Source of the DNA: Herbaspirillum sp. SJZ107
GTDB taxonomy: Bacteria > Pseudomonadota > Gammaproteobacteria > Burkholderiales > Burkholderiaceae_D
Assembly: GCF_006715485.1 (NCBI RefSeq)
Contig: NZ_VFNH01000002.1
Coordinates: 558,001-622,000, forward strand
Reading direction: 5' to 3'
DNA length: 64,000 nt
The translations under genes were made by a program, and so were the position numbers. Shown here piece by piece: positions 42,724-52,867 of this stretch (positions are counted from its first letter, which is position 1; each line of letters begins with the position of its first letter). Under the pieces are notes generated by a model. It was given only the letters and a program-made list of their open reading frames with translations, searched no databases and was not told the DNA's origin.

Positions 42724-45667
42724 TCAGACCGTGCGGTACCATTTGCCGCCGACGATGGCCTCCATGGCCTGGCGCGCGCTGGCGTTCCAGTCCAGGCAGG
42801 GCATGCCGGCCGACGACGGCGCCTCGCCGGCACGCCACAGGGCCAGCCATTCCGCCAGCGCGCGCGCCAGGTCGCCGGCGTCGCGGCCTTCGAAATAATG
42901 CGCATGGTCGCCGGCCACTTCGCGGAATACCGGCAAACCGCGCGCCACGATCGGGATGCCGTGGCGCGCCGCCTCGATCAGCGGCAGGCCGAAACCTTCG
43001 CCCTCGGACGCCGCCCAGCCAGAACAGGCGTTGGTCGCGTTCGGCATGGCTGCGCAGGCGCTGCATCAGCGCTTCGACCATCCAGCCTTCCTTGCCGGCC
43101 ACGACCAGGTTGACGTCGACACCCTGGGCCCACAGCAGCTCGAACGCGGCCAGCGCCTGGGCGTGGCCCTTGCGCGGCTCGACCGTGCCGACCATCAGGA
43201 AGGTCGGGCGCGCCGCCAGTGCCGCCAGCGCGGCCGCCGCGGCCGGGCTGTCCGGTGCCGGAGCGCGCGCGGGTGCGCCGCCATCGATGTCGGCGCCGAG
43301 GTGGAACCAGCCCAGCTGCAGCGGCCGCCCGGCGCGCTGCGGCGCCAGGCCCTCGGCCTCGATCCAGCCGGCCAGCTCGTCGGCCACTGCGCGCGAGATG
43401 CACAGCACGCCGTCGGCCACGCGGTGCACGGTGCGCAGGAACGCGCCGAAGTGCTGCTCGGTGCCGAACGGGAAGGCGTCCGGGCGCAGCATCGGCAGCA
43501 CGTCGTACATGCAGAAGTAGAGGGCTACGCCGCGTGCGCGCATCGCGCGCAGGGCTTGTTCGTTCTGCGCGGTGCCGCTCAGGTAGAGGTCGAGGCCGAA
43601 GAAGATGTCGCCGGGGTGCAGGTCGAGCGGCGCGTCTTCCAGCGCCAGGCCGCCGCTGGCACCCGGGCCGGCCGCACCGGCCAGCGCCAGGCCGAACTGG
43701 CGGGCGTAGCGGTAGCCGCGGTTGGCGCCGGGGGTGAACACCGGCTCGACCCGGTAGCCGGGCGGCGGTTCGGCGACCAGGGCCAGCAGGATGCTGCGCA
43801 CCACGCGCTGGATACCGGTCTTGAGGTCGTCCAGCAACAGCGCCGAGACGTCGACCAGCAGCTGGCGCGGCCCCGCGCGCGGGCGGTTGAAGGCAATGGC
43901 CGCGGCCAGGGCCGGCAGCGCCTCATCGGGGCACAGCGCGGGGCACAGTGCGGCCGCGCCCTCTACCAAAGCGCGGTAGGCGGCGGGTTCGCCATGGCGC
44001 GCGAAGTGCTCGATCGCTTCGGCGCACTGGCGCCCGGCATGTTGCGGCGCATGCTCGGCCCGCATGTGGGCGGCGGCGCGGCGCGACAGCCGGGCCCGCA
44101 GCGCGGCATCCGCATGCAGGCAGCCCAGCGCTGCCGCCACCGCAGCGGTGAGGGCGGCCGAGTCCGGCAGGTCGGGCAGCTTGAGCACCATGTCCTCGTC
44201 CAGCGCGGCGGCGGCGCCGTGCGCGTTGACGATGGTCGGCACGCCGTACAGCAGGCAGTCGAGCACGGCCGCCGAGGTCTCGCCGCGCGAGGCCCGGCGC
44301 AGCTGCACGGCGGCGTCGCAGGCGGCCAGCCAGCCGGCATAGGTGCCGGCATCGGCGAAGCCGGTGATGCGGATCCGGCCCGCGGCGCCGGCGGCGCGGA
44401 TCGCCGCCGCGAGTTCGGCGCCGTACTGTCCGGGATCGTTCTCGCCGACGAACACCAGGGTGCAGGACGGCGCCTGCGCCAGCGGCGAGGCCAGGAAGGC
44501 CGCCGCCAGCTCCTTGTTCAACTTGGTCGGGCCGAGCATGCCGAAGCTGCACACGACGAAGTCGCCGGGATCGAGGCCGAGCCGTGCGCGCGCTTCGCTG
44601 CGGGCGTCTGTATCTGCATCTGCGTCTGCTGCGCGCGATGCCGGTATGGCGCGCAGTAGCGGGATGGTGCGCCAGCCCTCGGCGGCGTCGGCGCCGTACC
44701 ACTGGCGCGCCAGGGTTTTCGGATACTCGCCATGGACGATGATGCCGGCCGCATGGTCGAGGATGCCGCGGTTGACCGGCCAGGCCCACACGGCCGGCGT
44801 GCGTCCCTCGCGGCGCAGGCCGAGCAGGCCGGTATAGCCGTGCGATTCGTACAGGGCACGCACGAAGCCCTGGGCCAGGTAGCCCTGGTGGTCGAGATGA
44901 TCGATCACGTTACCGAAATAGAAGTCGTGCAGCACCACCACGCCGGGCACGTCGCGGATCAGCTCGAACATGTGCCTGTGCATCGGCGCGTTGCCGAAGT
45001 GGTAGAGCACGCGGTCGTAGTCGTGTGCGTGCTGCCTGAGCCAGTCGACCGGACGCCGGGGCAGGGCGTCCAGGCGGGCGTCGCGCGGACGCGTGTCGTC
45101 GTCGTCCCGCGCATCGGCCTGGCCGACCACCAGCTCGACGTCGTAGTAGCGCGCCAGTTCCGGAGCCAGCGCGGCGCTGTAGTCGGCTATGCCCGAGCGT
45201 TCCGGCGGCAGCGGCGAGACGTAGGCCAGGCGTGGCCGGGTGGCCGGTGTGGACGGCGGCATGCGTTCGGCGGCGGTGGCGGCGAGGCGGGTCAGCAGGG
45301 TGGCGGCGTCCGCTTCGGGATCGAGGACCACGGTCGGCAGCGTATCGTCAGCGGCTTCGGGTGCGCGCGCCACCAGCACCACGTCCGGCGCCAGGCCGGC
45401 CAGCGCATGGCGCCGCAGCAGTGTCCGTAGGGAAGGCGGCAGCAGGGACGGCGAGCGGGCATCACCGGGCAGCGCGAACGGGCGCAGGTGCGTGCGCGGC
45501 AGCAGGCCGGCAAAGGCGCGCTCCAGCGCATCGCCGGCGGCCGGGTCGTCCGGCAGCGCCACGCGGATGTCGTTGGCGGCGGCGCTGCGTACCAGTGCCT
45601 GCAATTGGGCCAGTGCGGCGGCATCGACGGCATCGGGGCCGTCCAGCAGGTCGATCACGATGCGCAT
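42724..45667 (-). pseudogene. Large two-domain glycosyltransferase, frameshifted near the 3' end
   Basis: The frame from ATG 45667 codes for two GT4-like modules. The first is at about residues 110-540 (ERSGIADYSAALAPELARYYDVELVVG, FVVCSFGMLGPTKLNKELAAAF, and a donor site with ASRGETSAAVLDCLLYGVPTI). The second starts near 590 (LLVDVSALLLDDLKTGIQRVVRS) and reaches FLMVGTVEPRKGHAQALAAFELLW. At about 43010-43025 the frame breaks: after RLFWL the rest (AASEGEGFGLPLIEAARHGIPIVARGLPVFREVAG) continues in another frame to 42724. About 15 codons expected between them are missing. The stop-free original frame runs on as nonsense. It overlaps the methyltransferase gene by 13 bases. Confidence 0.75.
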
Positions 45668-47394
45668 GGCTTGCCTTCCTGTTGTTTCTGCCGGCCGCGC
45701 GCACGGCGCAGGTCGGCGAGCACGCTGCGGGCCGACGCCGGCAGGTGGCGCAGGTCTTCCGGCACCGCCAGTGCGGCCGCGCCGGCGGTGGCGACGGGCG
45801 GCGCCTGCCGGACCCGCCGCAGCAGGCTGGAGACGCGCCGGTTCAGTGCCGGATAACGCAGCAGCACCGGGATCAGCGTGCGCCGCATCCGCTCGCTGCT
45901 GCTCGCGTGCTGCACGACGCGCTGCAGCGCGCGCCGTGCCAGGCCGGCACCGTGCAGGCGCCGGGCAAAGGCGCCGAGCGTGCGCAGCGGCTCGGTCAGC
46001 TTCCACGAGGGGCTGGCCAGGGTCGCCAGCAAGCGCTGTTCGAGGTCGTGCGCCCATGCCGCCACCTGGCGGCCATTGGCCACCGCCTGCTCGTATTCGC
46101 CGTGCAGCCGGGCGATCTCGGCCTGGGCTTCGGCGATCCCGGCATGGGCGCGGGCGCTGGCGGCGTGTGCACGTACCAGCTCGGCCCGGACGCGGCTGGC
46201 CTGGTCGCGCTCCGCAGCGGCCTGGGTACGTGCCTGGGCGGCCTCGGCCTGGGCCGCGGCGCTGGCGTGGCGGGCCTGGGCAGTCTCGGCACGGGCACCG
46301 GCGGCGGCATCGCGCGCCTGCACGGTGTCAATGCGCGCCGCGGCAGCTTCGGCCAGCGCTTGCGTGGTTCTCCTCCATGCCTGGGTGGCATCGGTGCGCG
46401 CCTGCAGGGCTTCGGCCTGGGCCCCGATCGTGGCTGCCTGGGCCGCGATGGTCGCTGCCTGGGCCTCGGCGCTTGCCGTCCGTAGCGCGTCGAGCGCCGC
46501 GCGCAGCTGCAGCGCATCGGCCTGGGCCGCGGCGATGCCGCGCTGGGCTTCCGCGGCCGCGGACCGGGCGGCGTCGGCCTCGGCCTGCGCGCCGTGCTTT
46601 TCGTGCGCGAGCACATCGGCGCGGCGCAGCGCTTCGTCCAGCCTGGCGTCGCTGGCCTGCAGCGCCTGCTGGCTACGGCGGGTGGCTTCCCAGGCGCGCT
46701 CGAGGTGATAGGAGATATAGTTGTCGAACACGTTCGGCTGGACGCCGAAGTGGCGCAGCAGCGCCGCATGTTCCGGCGCAACGTAGTACCGGTTCAGGCC
46801 GTCGAACCAGGCGAAGCGGTAGCCGTGGCCGGTGACCAGGGGTTCCCAGCCTTCGTGGCAGGTGGCGCGGCTGTTGGGTAGCGTTGCCTCGATCACCAGC
46901 ACCCACGGCCGCCAGCGCGCGAAATCCATGCCGCGCAAGACTTCGCCCTCGAAGCCTTCGACGTCGATCTTGAGGAAGTGGATCGGCCCGCGCACATGCT
47001 CGGCGCAAACCGCCGCCAGTGGCCGCACCGGCACGGTCAGCTCGGCCACGGCATGGCCGGCGGCGCGGTGCATGGCGGCCACCGCGGGTTCCGGAGAGGC
47101 CCAGCCGCGCACCGCCGGCACGTCGTACAGCGTCAGGCTGCCTTCGGCGCTGCCGGCGGCGATGGCGAGGTTGAGGTCGCGCGGGCGCTGTTCGGCGAAG
47201 GCGGCGGCGTGCGCCGGCAGCGGCTCGATGTTGATGCCGCGCCAGCCGGCGTCGTAGAAGGCCTTGGTGACCGAATGCTCGACCGGGTCGCTGGCGCCGA
47301 CGTCGATGTAGAAGCCGGTTTGCGGGTCGATGTCGCCGAGGGCGCGCCACAGCAGCACGTCTTCGTTGTTCTGGGAATAGGACAGGAAAGGCAT
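45655..47394 (-). CDS. FkbM family methyltransferase with long coiled coil
   Basis: The 579 residues begin MPFLSYSQNNEDVLLWRALGDID, then GFYIDVGASDPVEHSVTKAFYDAGWRGINIEPLP, the SAM-binding start of the FkbM family. PIHFLKIDVEGFEGEVLRGMDF is the second motif. Residues about 250-470 are an Ala/Gln/Arg-rich helical region with heptad-like repeats (AQAAT, AEAAQ), a predicted coiled coil. The C-terminal 100 residues are basic. The protein would O-methylate a sugar, perhaps capping polysaccharide chains and setting length through the coiled coil, as in WbdD-type terminators. This role is inferred from the wzm-wzt context. Confidence 0.85.
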   Translation of the reverse strand: MPFLSYSQNNEDVLLWRALGDIDPQTGFYIDVGASDPVEHSVTKAFYDAGWRGINIEPLPAHAAAFAEQRPRDLNLAIAAGSAEGSLTLYDVPAVRGWASPEPAVAAMHRAAGHAVAELTVPVRPLAAVCAEHVRGPIHFLKIDVEGFEGEVLRGMDFARWRPWVLVIEATLPNSRATCHEGWEPLVTGHGYRFAWFDGLNRYYVAPEHAALLRHFGVQPNVFDNYISYHLERAWEATRRSQQALQASDARLDEALRRADVLAHEKHGAQAEADAARSAAAEAQRGIAAAQADALQLRAALDALRTASAEAQAATIAAQAATIGAQAEALQARTDATQAWRRTTQALAEAAAARIDTVQARDAAAGARAETAQARHASAAAQAEAAQARTQAAAERDQASRVRAELVRAHAASARAHAGIAEAQAEIARLHGEYEQAVANGRQVAAWAHDLEQRLLATLASPSWKLTEPLRTLGAFARRLHGAGLARRALQRVVQHASSSERMRRTLIPVLLRYPALNRRVSSLLRRVRQAPPVATAGAAALAVPEDLRHLPASARSVLADLRRARGRQKQQEGKPCAS

Positions 47395-47401
47395 GCGCGG
47401 C

Positions 47402-48649
47402 TCACGCGGTGATGGAAGTGCGTTCGATGGCAATGGCCGGGTCGAGCCAGGCCGATCCTTCGAAATACGGGCGGCGCATGTTCACCACCGTGAACAGCAG
47501 TGCCAGGTCGCGCCATTCGTAATTGTTGACGAGGTGGGTCTCGGTGCTGACGATGGCGGTGGCCACCGAATAGCTGCCCGGGCCCAGGTTCATCGGGAAG
47601 GCGAAGCGGTACACCACGTCCTCGCCGGCGGCGACGTCGGCCAGCGGCAGTTCCTTCAGGTGGGTATTGGTCCCGTACATCGGCTGGCCGAGGCGGTTCT
47701 TGATCATGTAGCCGAGTACCATGCGCGGGATAGTCGCGTGCGCGCGCACCGTCACCCGCAGCGTGACCGGCGCGCCGACGTCGACCACTTCCACGCGCGC
47801 GCCGTGCTCGTCCAGCAATGCGATGTCGGCGACCGTGGCTTCGCCGGTGCCGGAGATCGTCTGCAGCTTGCCGGCAGGGGTGTCGATCACGCGCACGGTG
47901 GCGCGCATTTGATTATTCTCCCGCTCGGCGATCAGGGCGTTGTAGTAATCCATGATCTCCTCGGGCGCGCCCATGCGCACCAGGCGCCCGCCGTCGAGCA
48001 GCAGCGCGCGGTCGCACAGCGACTGGATCGCCTGCTTGTCGTGCGAGACCAGCAGCAGCGTCGTGCCCTGGCGCCGGAACTGGCGGATGCGCTCGATGCT
48101 TTTATGCTGGAAGTAGGCGTCGCCCACCGATAGCGCTTCGTCGACCACCAGGATGTCGGGCCGGCGCACGGTGGCTACCGCGAACGCCAGGCGCACCTGC
48201 ATGCCGCTCGAGTACACGCGCAGCGGCTGGTCTATGTAGTCGCCGATCTCGGCAAAGGCTTCGATCTGCGGCATCAGGCGCACGACTTCCGCCGCGCCCA
48301 TGCCGAGCAGCTGGCCGGCCATGACGGCGTTCTGGCGGCCCGTAAAGTCGGGATGGAAGCCCATGCCCAGTTCCAGCAGCGCGGCGAGGCGCCCCTGCAG
48401 CTGCACGCTGCCGGCGCTGGCCTGCGTGATGCCGGCGATCAGCTTGAGCAGCGTGCTCTTGCCGGCGCCGTTGATGCCGACCAGGCCGACCGCTTCGCCC
48501 GGCGCCACCGTGAAGCTGATGTCCTGCAGCACCCACTTCAGCGTATGGCGCGGCGGCGCGCCCGGCAGCAGCCACTCGAGCAGGCGCGACCAGCGCGCCG
48601 GGTACTGACGGTAGGCCTTGCCCAGGCCCGCCACGGTGAGCGCGCCCAT
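47402..48649 (-). CDS. wzt: Polysaccharide ABC transporter ATP-binding protein Wzt
   Basis: The 415-residue protein has an N-terminal ATPase (about 1-245): Walker A LVGINGAGKSTLLKLIAG, the signature VYSSGMQVRLAFAVA, Walker B PDILVVDEALSVGDAYF, and the switch His in LLVSHDK. The C-terminal domain (about 265-410) is a beta-sandwich like Wzt of O9a, which binds the modified end of the glycan (VTLRVTVRAHATIPRMVLGYMIKNRLGQPMYGTNT). It powers export of undecaprenyl-linked polysaccharide together with Wzm. Its start overlaps the wzm stop by one base. The C-terminal domain is a reason to expect a chain-terminating modification enzyme nearby, the FkbM protein. Confidence 0.92.
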   Translation of the reverse strand: MGALTVAGLGKAYRQYPARWSRLLEWLLPGAPPRHTLKWVLQDISFTVAPGEAVGLVGINGAGKSTLLKLIAGITQASAGSVQLQGRLAALLELGMGFHPDFTGRQNAVMAGQLLGMGAAEVVRLMPQIEAFAEIGDYIDQPLRVYSSGMQVRLAFAVATVRRPDILVVDEALSVGDAYFQHKSIERIRQFRRQGTTLLLVSHDKQAIQSLCDRALLLDGGRLVRMGAPEEIMDYYNALIAERENNQMRATVRVIDTPAGKLQTISGTGEATVADIALLDEHGARVEVVDVGAPVTLRVTVRAHATIPRMVLGYMIKNRLGQPMYGTNTHLKELPLADVAAGEDVVYRFAFPMNLGPGSYSVATAIVSTETHLVNNYEWRDLALLFTVVNMRRPYFEGSAWLDPAIAIERTSITA

Positions 48650-49491
48650 CACAGTTCGTCCGCCATCTCGCCGGCGCGGCGGCGGAACAGGTGCAGCGCC
48701 AGCCCGCACAGCAGCACGGCCAGCAGCGCCACCGGCGCCAGCCCGGCCCAGTCGGGCGCAGTATGCGCCACCAGCACGCCCTGCCAGGCCCCTACGAGGC
48801 GCGCCATCGGGTTCCAGTCGATCAGCAGCGAGCGCACGCCCTCGGGCAGGATCGCCGCCGGATAGACGATCGGGGTCAGCCAGAACCAGAACTGCATGGC
48901 GATGGAGACGAAGGGGCCGACGTCGCGGAAGAACACGTTGAGCACCCCGGCGGCGGTGCCGAGGCCGATCGCCAGCAGCGTCTGCAGCAGCAGCACCGGC
49001 GCCAGCGCGGCGAAGACCCAGCCGGGAAAGTTGCCTGAGCCCAGCAGGAACAGCGTGAACAGGCCGAACATGATGCCGAAGTCGAGCAGGGCACTCAGCA
49101 CCACGATTGCCGGCAGGCAGATGCGCGGGAAGCTGATCTTCTTGATCAGGCCGGCCTGCTCGATGAACATGCCCTGGGCGCGCGCGACGATGGCGGCGAA
49201 CAGGTTCCAGCCGAGGATGCCGGCACACAGCCAGATGCCATAGGCGTAGGGGGCATTTTCAGCGGTAGCGGCGTCGACGCCGGGCAGGCGCGCGTGCATG
49301 ACCTGCGCAAAGATCACGGTGTACACCACGATCATGGCCAGCGGCGACAGCAGCGACCACGAGGCGCCCAGCACGGCGTTGCTGGTCTTCGATTCGAATT
49401 CGCGCCGCACGCTGCCCAGCACGAAACCGCGGTAGGTCCACAGGCCGCGCAGCGTGGCGGCCGGGAAGGCACGGCTGAGGTCGTTGTTCAT
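48649..49491 (-). CDS. wzm: Polysaccharide ABC transporter permease Wzm
   Basis: The 280-residue inner-membrane protein belongs to the ABC-2 family. It starts with a cytosolic helix (LRGLWTYRGFVLGSVRREFESKTSNAVLGASWSLLSPLAMIVVYTVIFAQVM), the usual gate helix and first membrane segment. About six membrane segments follow, with FWFWLTPIVYPAAILPEG as the typical re-entrant part. It pairs with Wzt to export O-antigen or capsule glycan. It is first gene of the leftward operon. The 305-base gap to the type I secretion gene (49492-49796) holds both promoters; no clear boxes are seen for wzm. Confidence 0.92.
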   Translation of the reverse strand: MNNDLSRAFPAATLRGLWTYRGFVLGSVRREFESKTSNAVLGASWSLLSPLAMIVVYTVIFAQVMHARLPGVDAATAENAPYAYGIWLCAGILGWNLFAAIVARAQGMFIEQAGLIKKISFPRICLPAIVVLSALLDFGIMFGLFTLFLLGSGNFPGWVFAALAPVLLLQTLLAIGLGTAAGVLNVFFRDVGPFVSIAMQFWFWLTPIVYPAAILPEGVRSLLIDWNPMARLVGAWQGVLVAHTAPDWAGLAPVALLAVLLCGLALHLFRRRAGEMADEL

Positions 49492-49796
49492 GGCGGGCAG
49501 GGCCGGCTAGGGAAAAAACCACTCTACGGTATGCACAGGCGATAGTCACTCGGATCATGACGCGGGTTTGCGCTGCGCCAGCCCGGGCCGTTCAACAGGC
49601 TGGATCTCTTTAATGTCTGAAATTTTTTATTTTTGGTATGGCAATGGATGTGACCCCGGCGCTACTGAACACCCGGATTGAATGTGACACTAGGCACATG
49701 GTGCGACACTTTTGGTCCATAATTGGCGCGGATAAGTTTCTCGGAATCACGATTCGTCATCGAGGCCGCCCTGTCCGGCCCGCCACTCCCCCTCAT

Positions 49797-51548
49797 ATGA
49801 ATACATCGCTGGAAAAGAAGAGCGAGATCGAACAGGTGCTTCGGTCCTTCAAGAGCACGTTCTTCACGGTCGGCGCGTTCAGCGCGATCATCAACCTGCT
49901 GCTGCTGGCGCCTTCGCTGTACATGCTGCAGGTGTACGACCGGGTGCTGGCCAGCCGCAACGAAGTCACGCTGCTGATGCTGACGCTGTTGATCGTCGGC
50001 GCCTACCTATTCATGGGCGGCCTGGAACTGATCCGCTCGTATGTGCTGGTGCGCATCGGCGCCCAGTTCGACCTGCGCCTGGGCCAGCGCGTCTACACCG
50101 TGGCCTTCGAGCAGAACCTGAAGCAGGCCGGCGGCAACGCAGGGCAGGCGCTGGCCGACCTGACCAGCATCCGCCAGTTCCTCACCGGGAATGCGCTGTT
50201 CGCCTTCTTCGACGCGCCCTGGTTCCCGATCTACCTGGTCGTCATCTTCATCTTCGAGCCGGTGCTGGGCGCGTTCGCGCTGGCCGGCACCGTGGTGCTG
50301 GTGGTGCTGGCGATCGTCAACGAACGCGTCACCCGGGCGCCGCTGACCCAGGCCAACGCGATGGCGATCCAGGCGGGCACCCTGGCCACGAACAACCTGC
50401 GCAACGCCGAGGTGATCGAAGCGATGGGCATGCTGCCGCACCTGTTCCAGCGCTGGTTCCGCCTGCACGGCACCTTCCTCGGCCTGCAGGCCGACGCCAG
50501 CCAGAAGGCCGGCCTGATCGGCGCCGTCACCAAGTTCGTGCAGGTGGCGATGGGGTCGCTGGTGCTGGGCCTGGGCGCGCTGCTGGTCCTGGAAAACAGG
50601 ATCACCCCGGGGATGATGATCGCCGCCTCGATCCTGCTCGGCCGCACCCTGCAGCCGGTGCAGCAGGTGATCGCGGTGTGGAAGAGCGTCAGCGGCGCGC
50701 GCAGCGCCTGGACGCGCCTGGAAGCGCTGCTCGACGCGAATCCGGCGCGCGCGGCCGGCATGGCCCTGCCGGCGCCGCAGGGCACGCTGGTGCTGGACAA
50801 CGTCACCGCCGCGCCGCCCGGCCTCAAGAACCCGGTGCTGAAGAACGTGTCGCTGGCGCTTGCGCCCGGCGACGTACTGGGCGTGCTGGGGCCGAGCGGC
50901 TGCGGCAAGTCGACGCTGGCGCGGCTGCTGGTCGGCGTGTGGCCGGCGATGATCGGCAAGGTGCGCCTGGACGGCGCCGACGTCCATCAATGGAACAAGA
51001 CGGAACTGGGGCCGCACCTGGGCTACCTGCCGCAGGACATCGAACTGTTCGCCGGCAGCATCAGCGACAACATCGCGCGCTTCGGCGAGGTCGATGCCGC
51101 CAAGGTGGTGCAGGCGGCCAAGCGCGCCGGCGTGCACGACATGATCCTGCAATTCCCGCAAGGCTACGACACCCAGCTCGGCGACGCCGGCGCCGGCCTG
51201 TCGGGCGGCCAGAAGCAGCGCATCGGCCTGGCGCGCGCGATGTATGGCGACCCGGCGCTGCTGGTGCTGGACGAGCCGAACTCGAACCTCGACGAGGCCG
51301 GCGAGGCAGCGCTGCTGGGCGCGGTGGCCGACCTGCGCCAGCGCGGCAAGACCATCGTCATGATCACCCACCGCCCGGGCGCGGTGCAGGTCACCACCAA
51401 GCTGCTCCTGCTGCGCGACGGCGCGGTGCAGGCCTTCGGCCCCACCGGGCAGGTGCTGGCCGCAGTGCAGGAAGCCGCCAGGGCAGCCGGCAAAACCCAG
51501 GCGATGCGTGCCCCGCTGGCCGCCGCCACTGGAGAAGCGAAGCAATGA
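49797..51548 (+). CDS. Type I secretion system permease/ATPase (PrtD/LipB family)
   Basis: The 583-residue half-transporter has six N-terminal membrane segments (FKSTFFTVGAFSAIINLLLLAPSLYMLQVYDRVLASRNEVTLLMLTLL at the start) and no peptidase C39 domain. The ATPase has Walker A VLGPSGCGKSTLARLL, Q loop YLPQDIELF, signature AGLSGGQKQRIGLARAM and Walker B LLVLDEPNSNLDEAG. This is the PrtD/AprD class, which exports RTX proteases, lipases or haemophores with C-terminal signals. ATG at 49797 is chosen because MNTSLEKKSEIEQVLRSFKS is the conserved start. It overlaps the next gene as ATGA. No RTX substrate gene is in the window. Confidence 0.93.
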   Translation: MNTSLEKKSEIEQVLRSFKSTFFTVGAFSAIINLLLLAPSLYMLQVYDRVLASRNEVTLLMLTLLIVGAYLFMGGLELIRSYVLVRIGAQFDLRLGQRVYTVAFEQNLKQAGGNAGQALADLTSIRQFLTGNALFAFFDAPWFPIYLVVIFIFEPVLGAFALAGTVVLVVLAIVNERVTRAPLTQANAMAIQAGTLATNNLRNAEVIEAMGMLPHLFQRWFRLHGTFLGLQADASQKAGLIGAVTKFVQVAMGSLVLGLGALLVLENRITPGMMIAASILLGRTLQPVQQVIAVWKSVSGARSAWTRLEALLDANPARAAGMALPAPQGTLVLDNVTAAPPGLKNPVLKNVSLALAPGDVLGVLGPSGCGKSTLARLLVGVWPAMIGKVRLDGADVHQWNKTELGPHLGYLPQDIELFAGSISDNIARFGEVDAAKVVQAAKRAGVHDMILQFPQGYDTQLGDAGAGLSGGQKQRIGLARAMYGDPALLVLDEPNSNLDEAGEAALLGAVADLRQRGKTIVMITHRPGAVQVTTKLLLLRDGAVQAFGPTGQVLAAVQEAARAAGKTQAMRAPLAAATGEAKQ

Positions 51549-52867
51549 ACGCGATACCGAACGAAGTCCCTCAGGTGAATACCGACGCCCGTGCCTATGC
51601 GCGCATGGGCTGGCTGATCGTCCTGCTGGGCGTCGGCGGCTTTTTGTTGTGGGCGCTGCTGGCGCCGCTCGACAAGGGCGTGCCGATGGCCGGCACCGTG
51701 GCCAAGGAATCGAACCGCCAGGCGGTGCAGCACCAGGCGGGCGGCACCATCGCGCAGATCCTGGTGCGCGACGGCGACGTGGTGAAGGCTGGCCAGGTGC
51801 TGGTGCGCATGAACCCGGTCGTGGCGCAGTCGGCGGTCGACATGACCGACAGCCAGTACCTGACCGCGCTGGCGGTGCAGGCGCGCCTGGAAGCCGAGCA
51901 GGCCGGCGCCAGGTCGATCAGGTTCCCGGACGCGCTCGAGCAACGTCAGAGTGACGCGCGTGTCGCCGGCATCATGAGCCTGCAGCGCGGGCTGCTGGCC
52001 TCGCGCCAGGCCTCGCTGCAGAACGAACTGGCCGGCGTCGATGAGAGCATCGCCGGCCTGAAAATCCAGGTGCAGGGCCTGCAGGCATCGCGCGACAGCA
52101 AGAAGGAGCAGGTCGCCATCCTCAAGGAGCAGCTGGCCGGCATGCGCGACCTGGCGAAAGAAGGCTATGTGGCGCGCAACCGCCTGCTCGACCTGGAACG
52201 CACCTATGCCCAGCTGGGCGGCGCGATCTCGGAAGACATCGGCAACATCGGCCGCGCCCAGCGCCAGGTGGCGGAACTCGTGCTGCGCAAGGCCCAGCGC
52301 CTGCAGGACTACCAGAAGGAAGTGCGCACCCAGCTGACCGACGTCCAGCGCGAAGCCGAAGCCCAGCAGGCGCGCCTGCAGGCGCAGAAGTTCGAGCTGT
52401 CCAACGTGGAAGTGAAAGCGCCGGCCGCCGGCACCGTGGTCGGCCTGGCCGTGTTCACGCCGGGCGGCGTGGTGCCGGCCGGTTTCCGCATGATGGATAT
52501 CGTGCCGAGCGGCGACGCGCTGGTGGTCGAGGGCCAGCTGCCGGTCAACCTGGTCGACCGCGTGCATCCGGGCTTGAAGACCGAGCTGATTTTCTCGGCT
52601 TTCAATGCCAACCGCACGCCGCACATCGACGGCGTGGTCGAGCAGGTGGCGGCCGACAGCACGGTCGACGAGCGCAGCGGCACCGCGTTCTACAAGGTGC
52701 GGGTGAAGGTGACGCCGAAGGGCGCGCGCATGGTGGCCGAGCACAGGATGGACATCCGTCCCGGCATGCCGGTCGAGCTGTTCGTGAAAACCGGCGAGCG
52801 CACCATGATGAATTACCTGCTCAAGCCGGTGCTGGACCGTGCCCGTTCGGCCTTGAGCGAAGAGTGA
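51545..52867 (+). CDS. HlyD/PrtE family membrane fusion protein
   Basis: The 440-residue adaptor has one N-terminal membrane helix (MGWLIVLLGVGGFLLWALLAPLDKGVPMAGTVAKESNRQ). A lipoyl half (QHQAGGTIAQILVRDGDVVKAGQVLVRM), long coiled-coil hairpin (about 95-290) and second lipoyl half (VEVKAPAAGTVVGLAVFTPGGVV) follow, and then the beta-barrel. RTPHIDGVVEQVAADS is the HlyD family signature region. It joins the inner-membrane ATPase to the outer-membrane TolC-like channel. The start overlaps the ATPase stop by four bases and its stop overlaps the next start, so the three are one operon. Confidence 0.93.
   Translation: MNAIPNEVPQVNTDARAYARMGWLIVLLGVGGFLLWALLAPLDKGVPMAGTVAKESNRQAVQHQAGGTIAQILVRDGDVVKAGQVLVRMNPVVAQSAVDMTDSQYLTALAVQARLEAEQAGARSIRFPDALEQRQSDARVAGIMSLQRGLLASRQASLQNELAGVDESIAGLKIQVQGLQASRDSKKEQVAILKEQLAGMRDLAKEGYVARNRLLDLERTYAQLGGAISEDIGNIGRAQRQVAELVLRKAQRLQDYQKEVRTQLTDVQREAEAQQARLQAQKFELSNVEVKAPAAGTVVGLAVFTPGGVVPAGFRMMDIVPSGDALVVEGQLPVNLVDRVHPGLKTELIFSAFNANRTPHIDGVVEQVAADSTVDERSGTAFYKVRVKVTPKGARMVAEHRMDIRPGMPVELFVKTGERTMMNYLLKPVLDRARSALSEE

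Noticed and set aside
49492..49796. N-terminal extension of the type I ATPase from 49638
   Set aside because: The 53 extra residues lack homology and hydrophobic pattern; the conserved start is at 49797.
50007..51545. Antisense frame over the type I ATPase
   Set aside because: Same shadow pattern; the plus-strand ATPase has every ABC motif.
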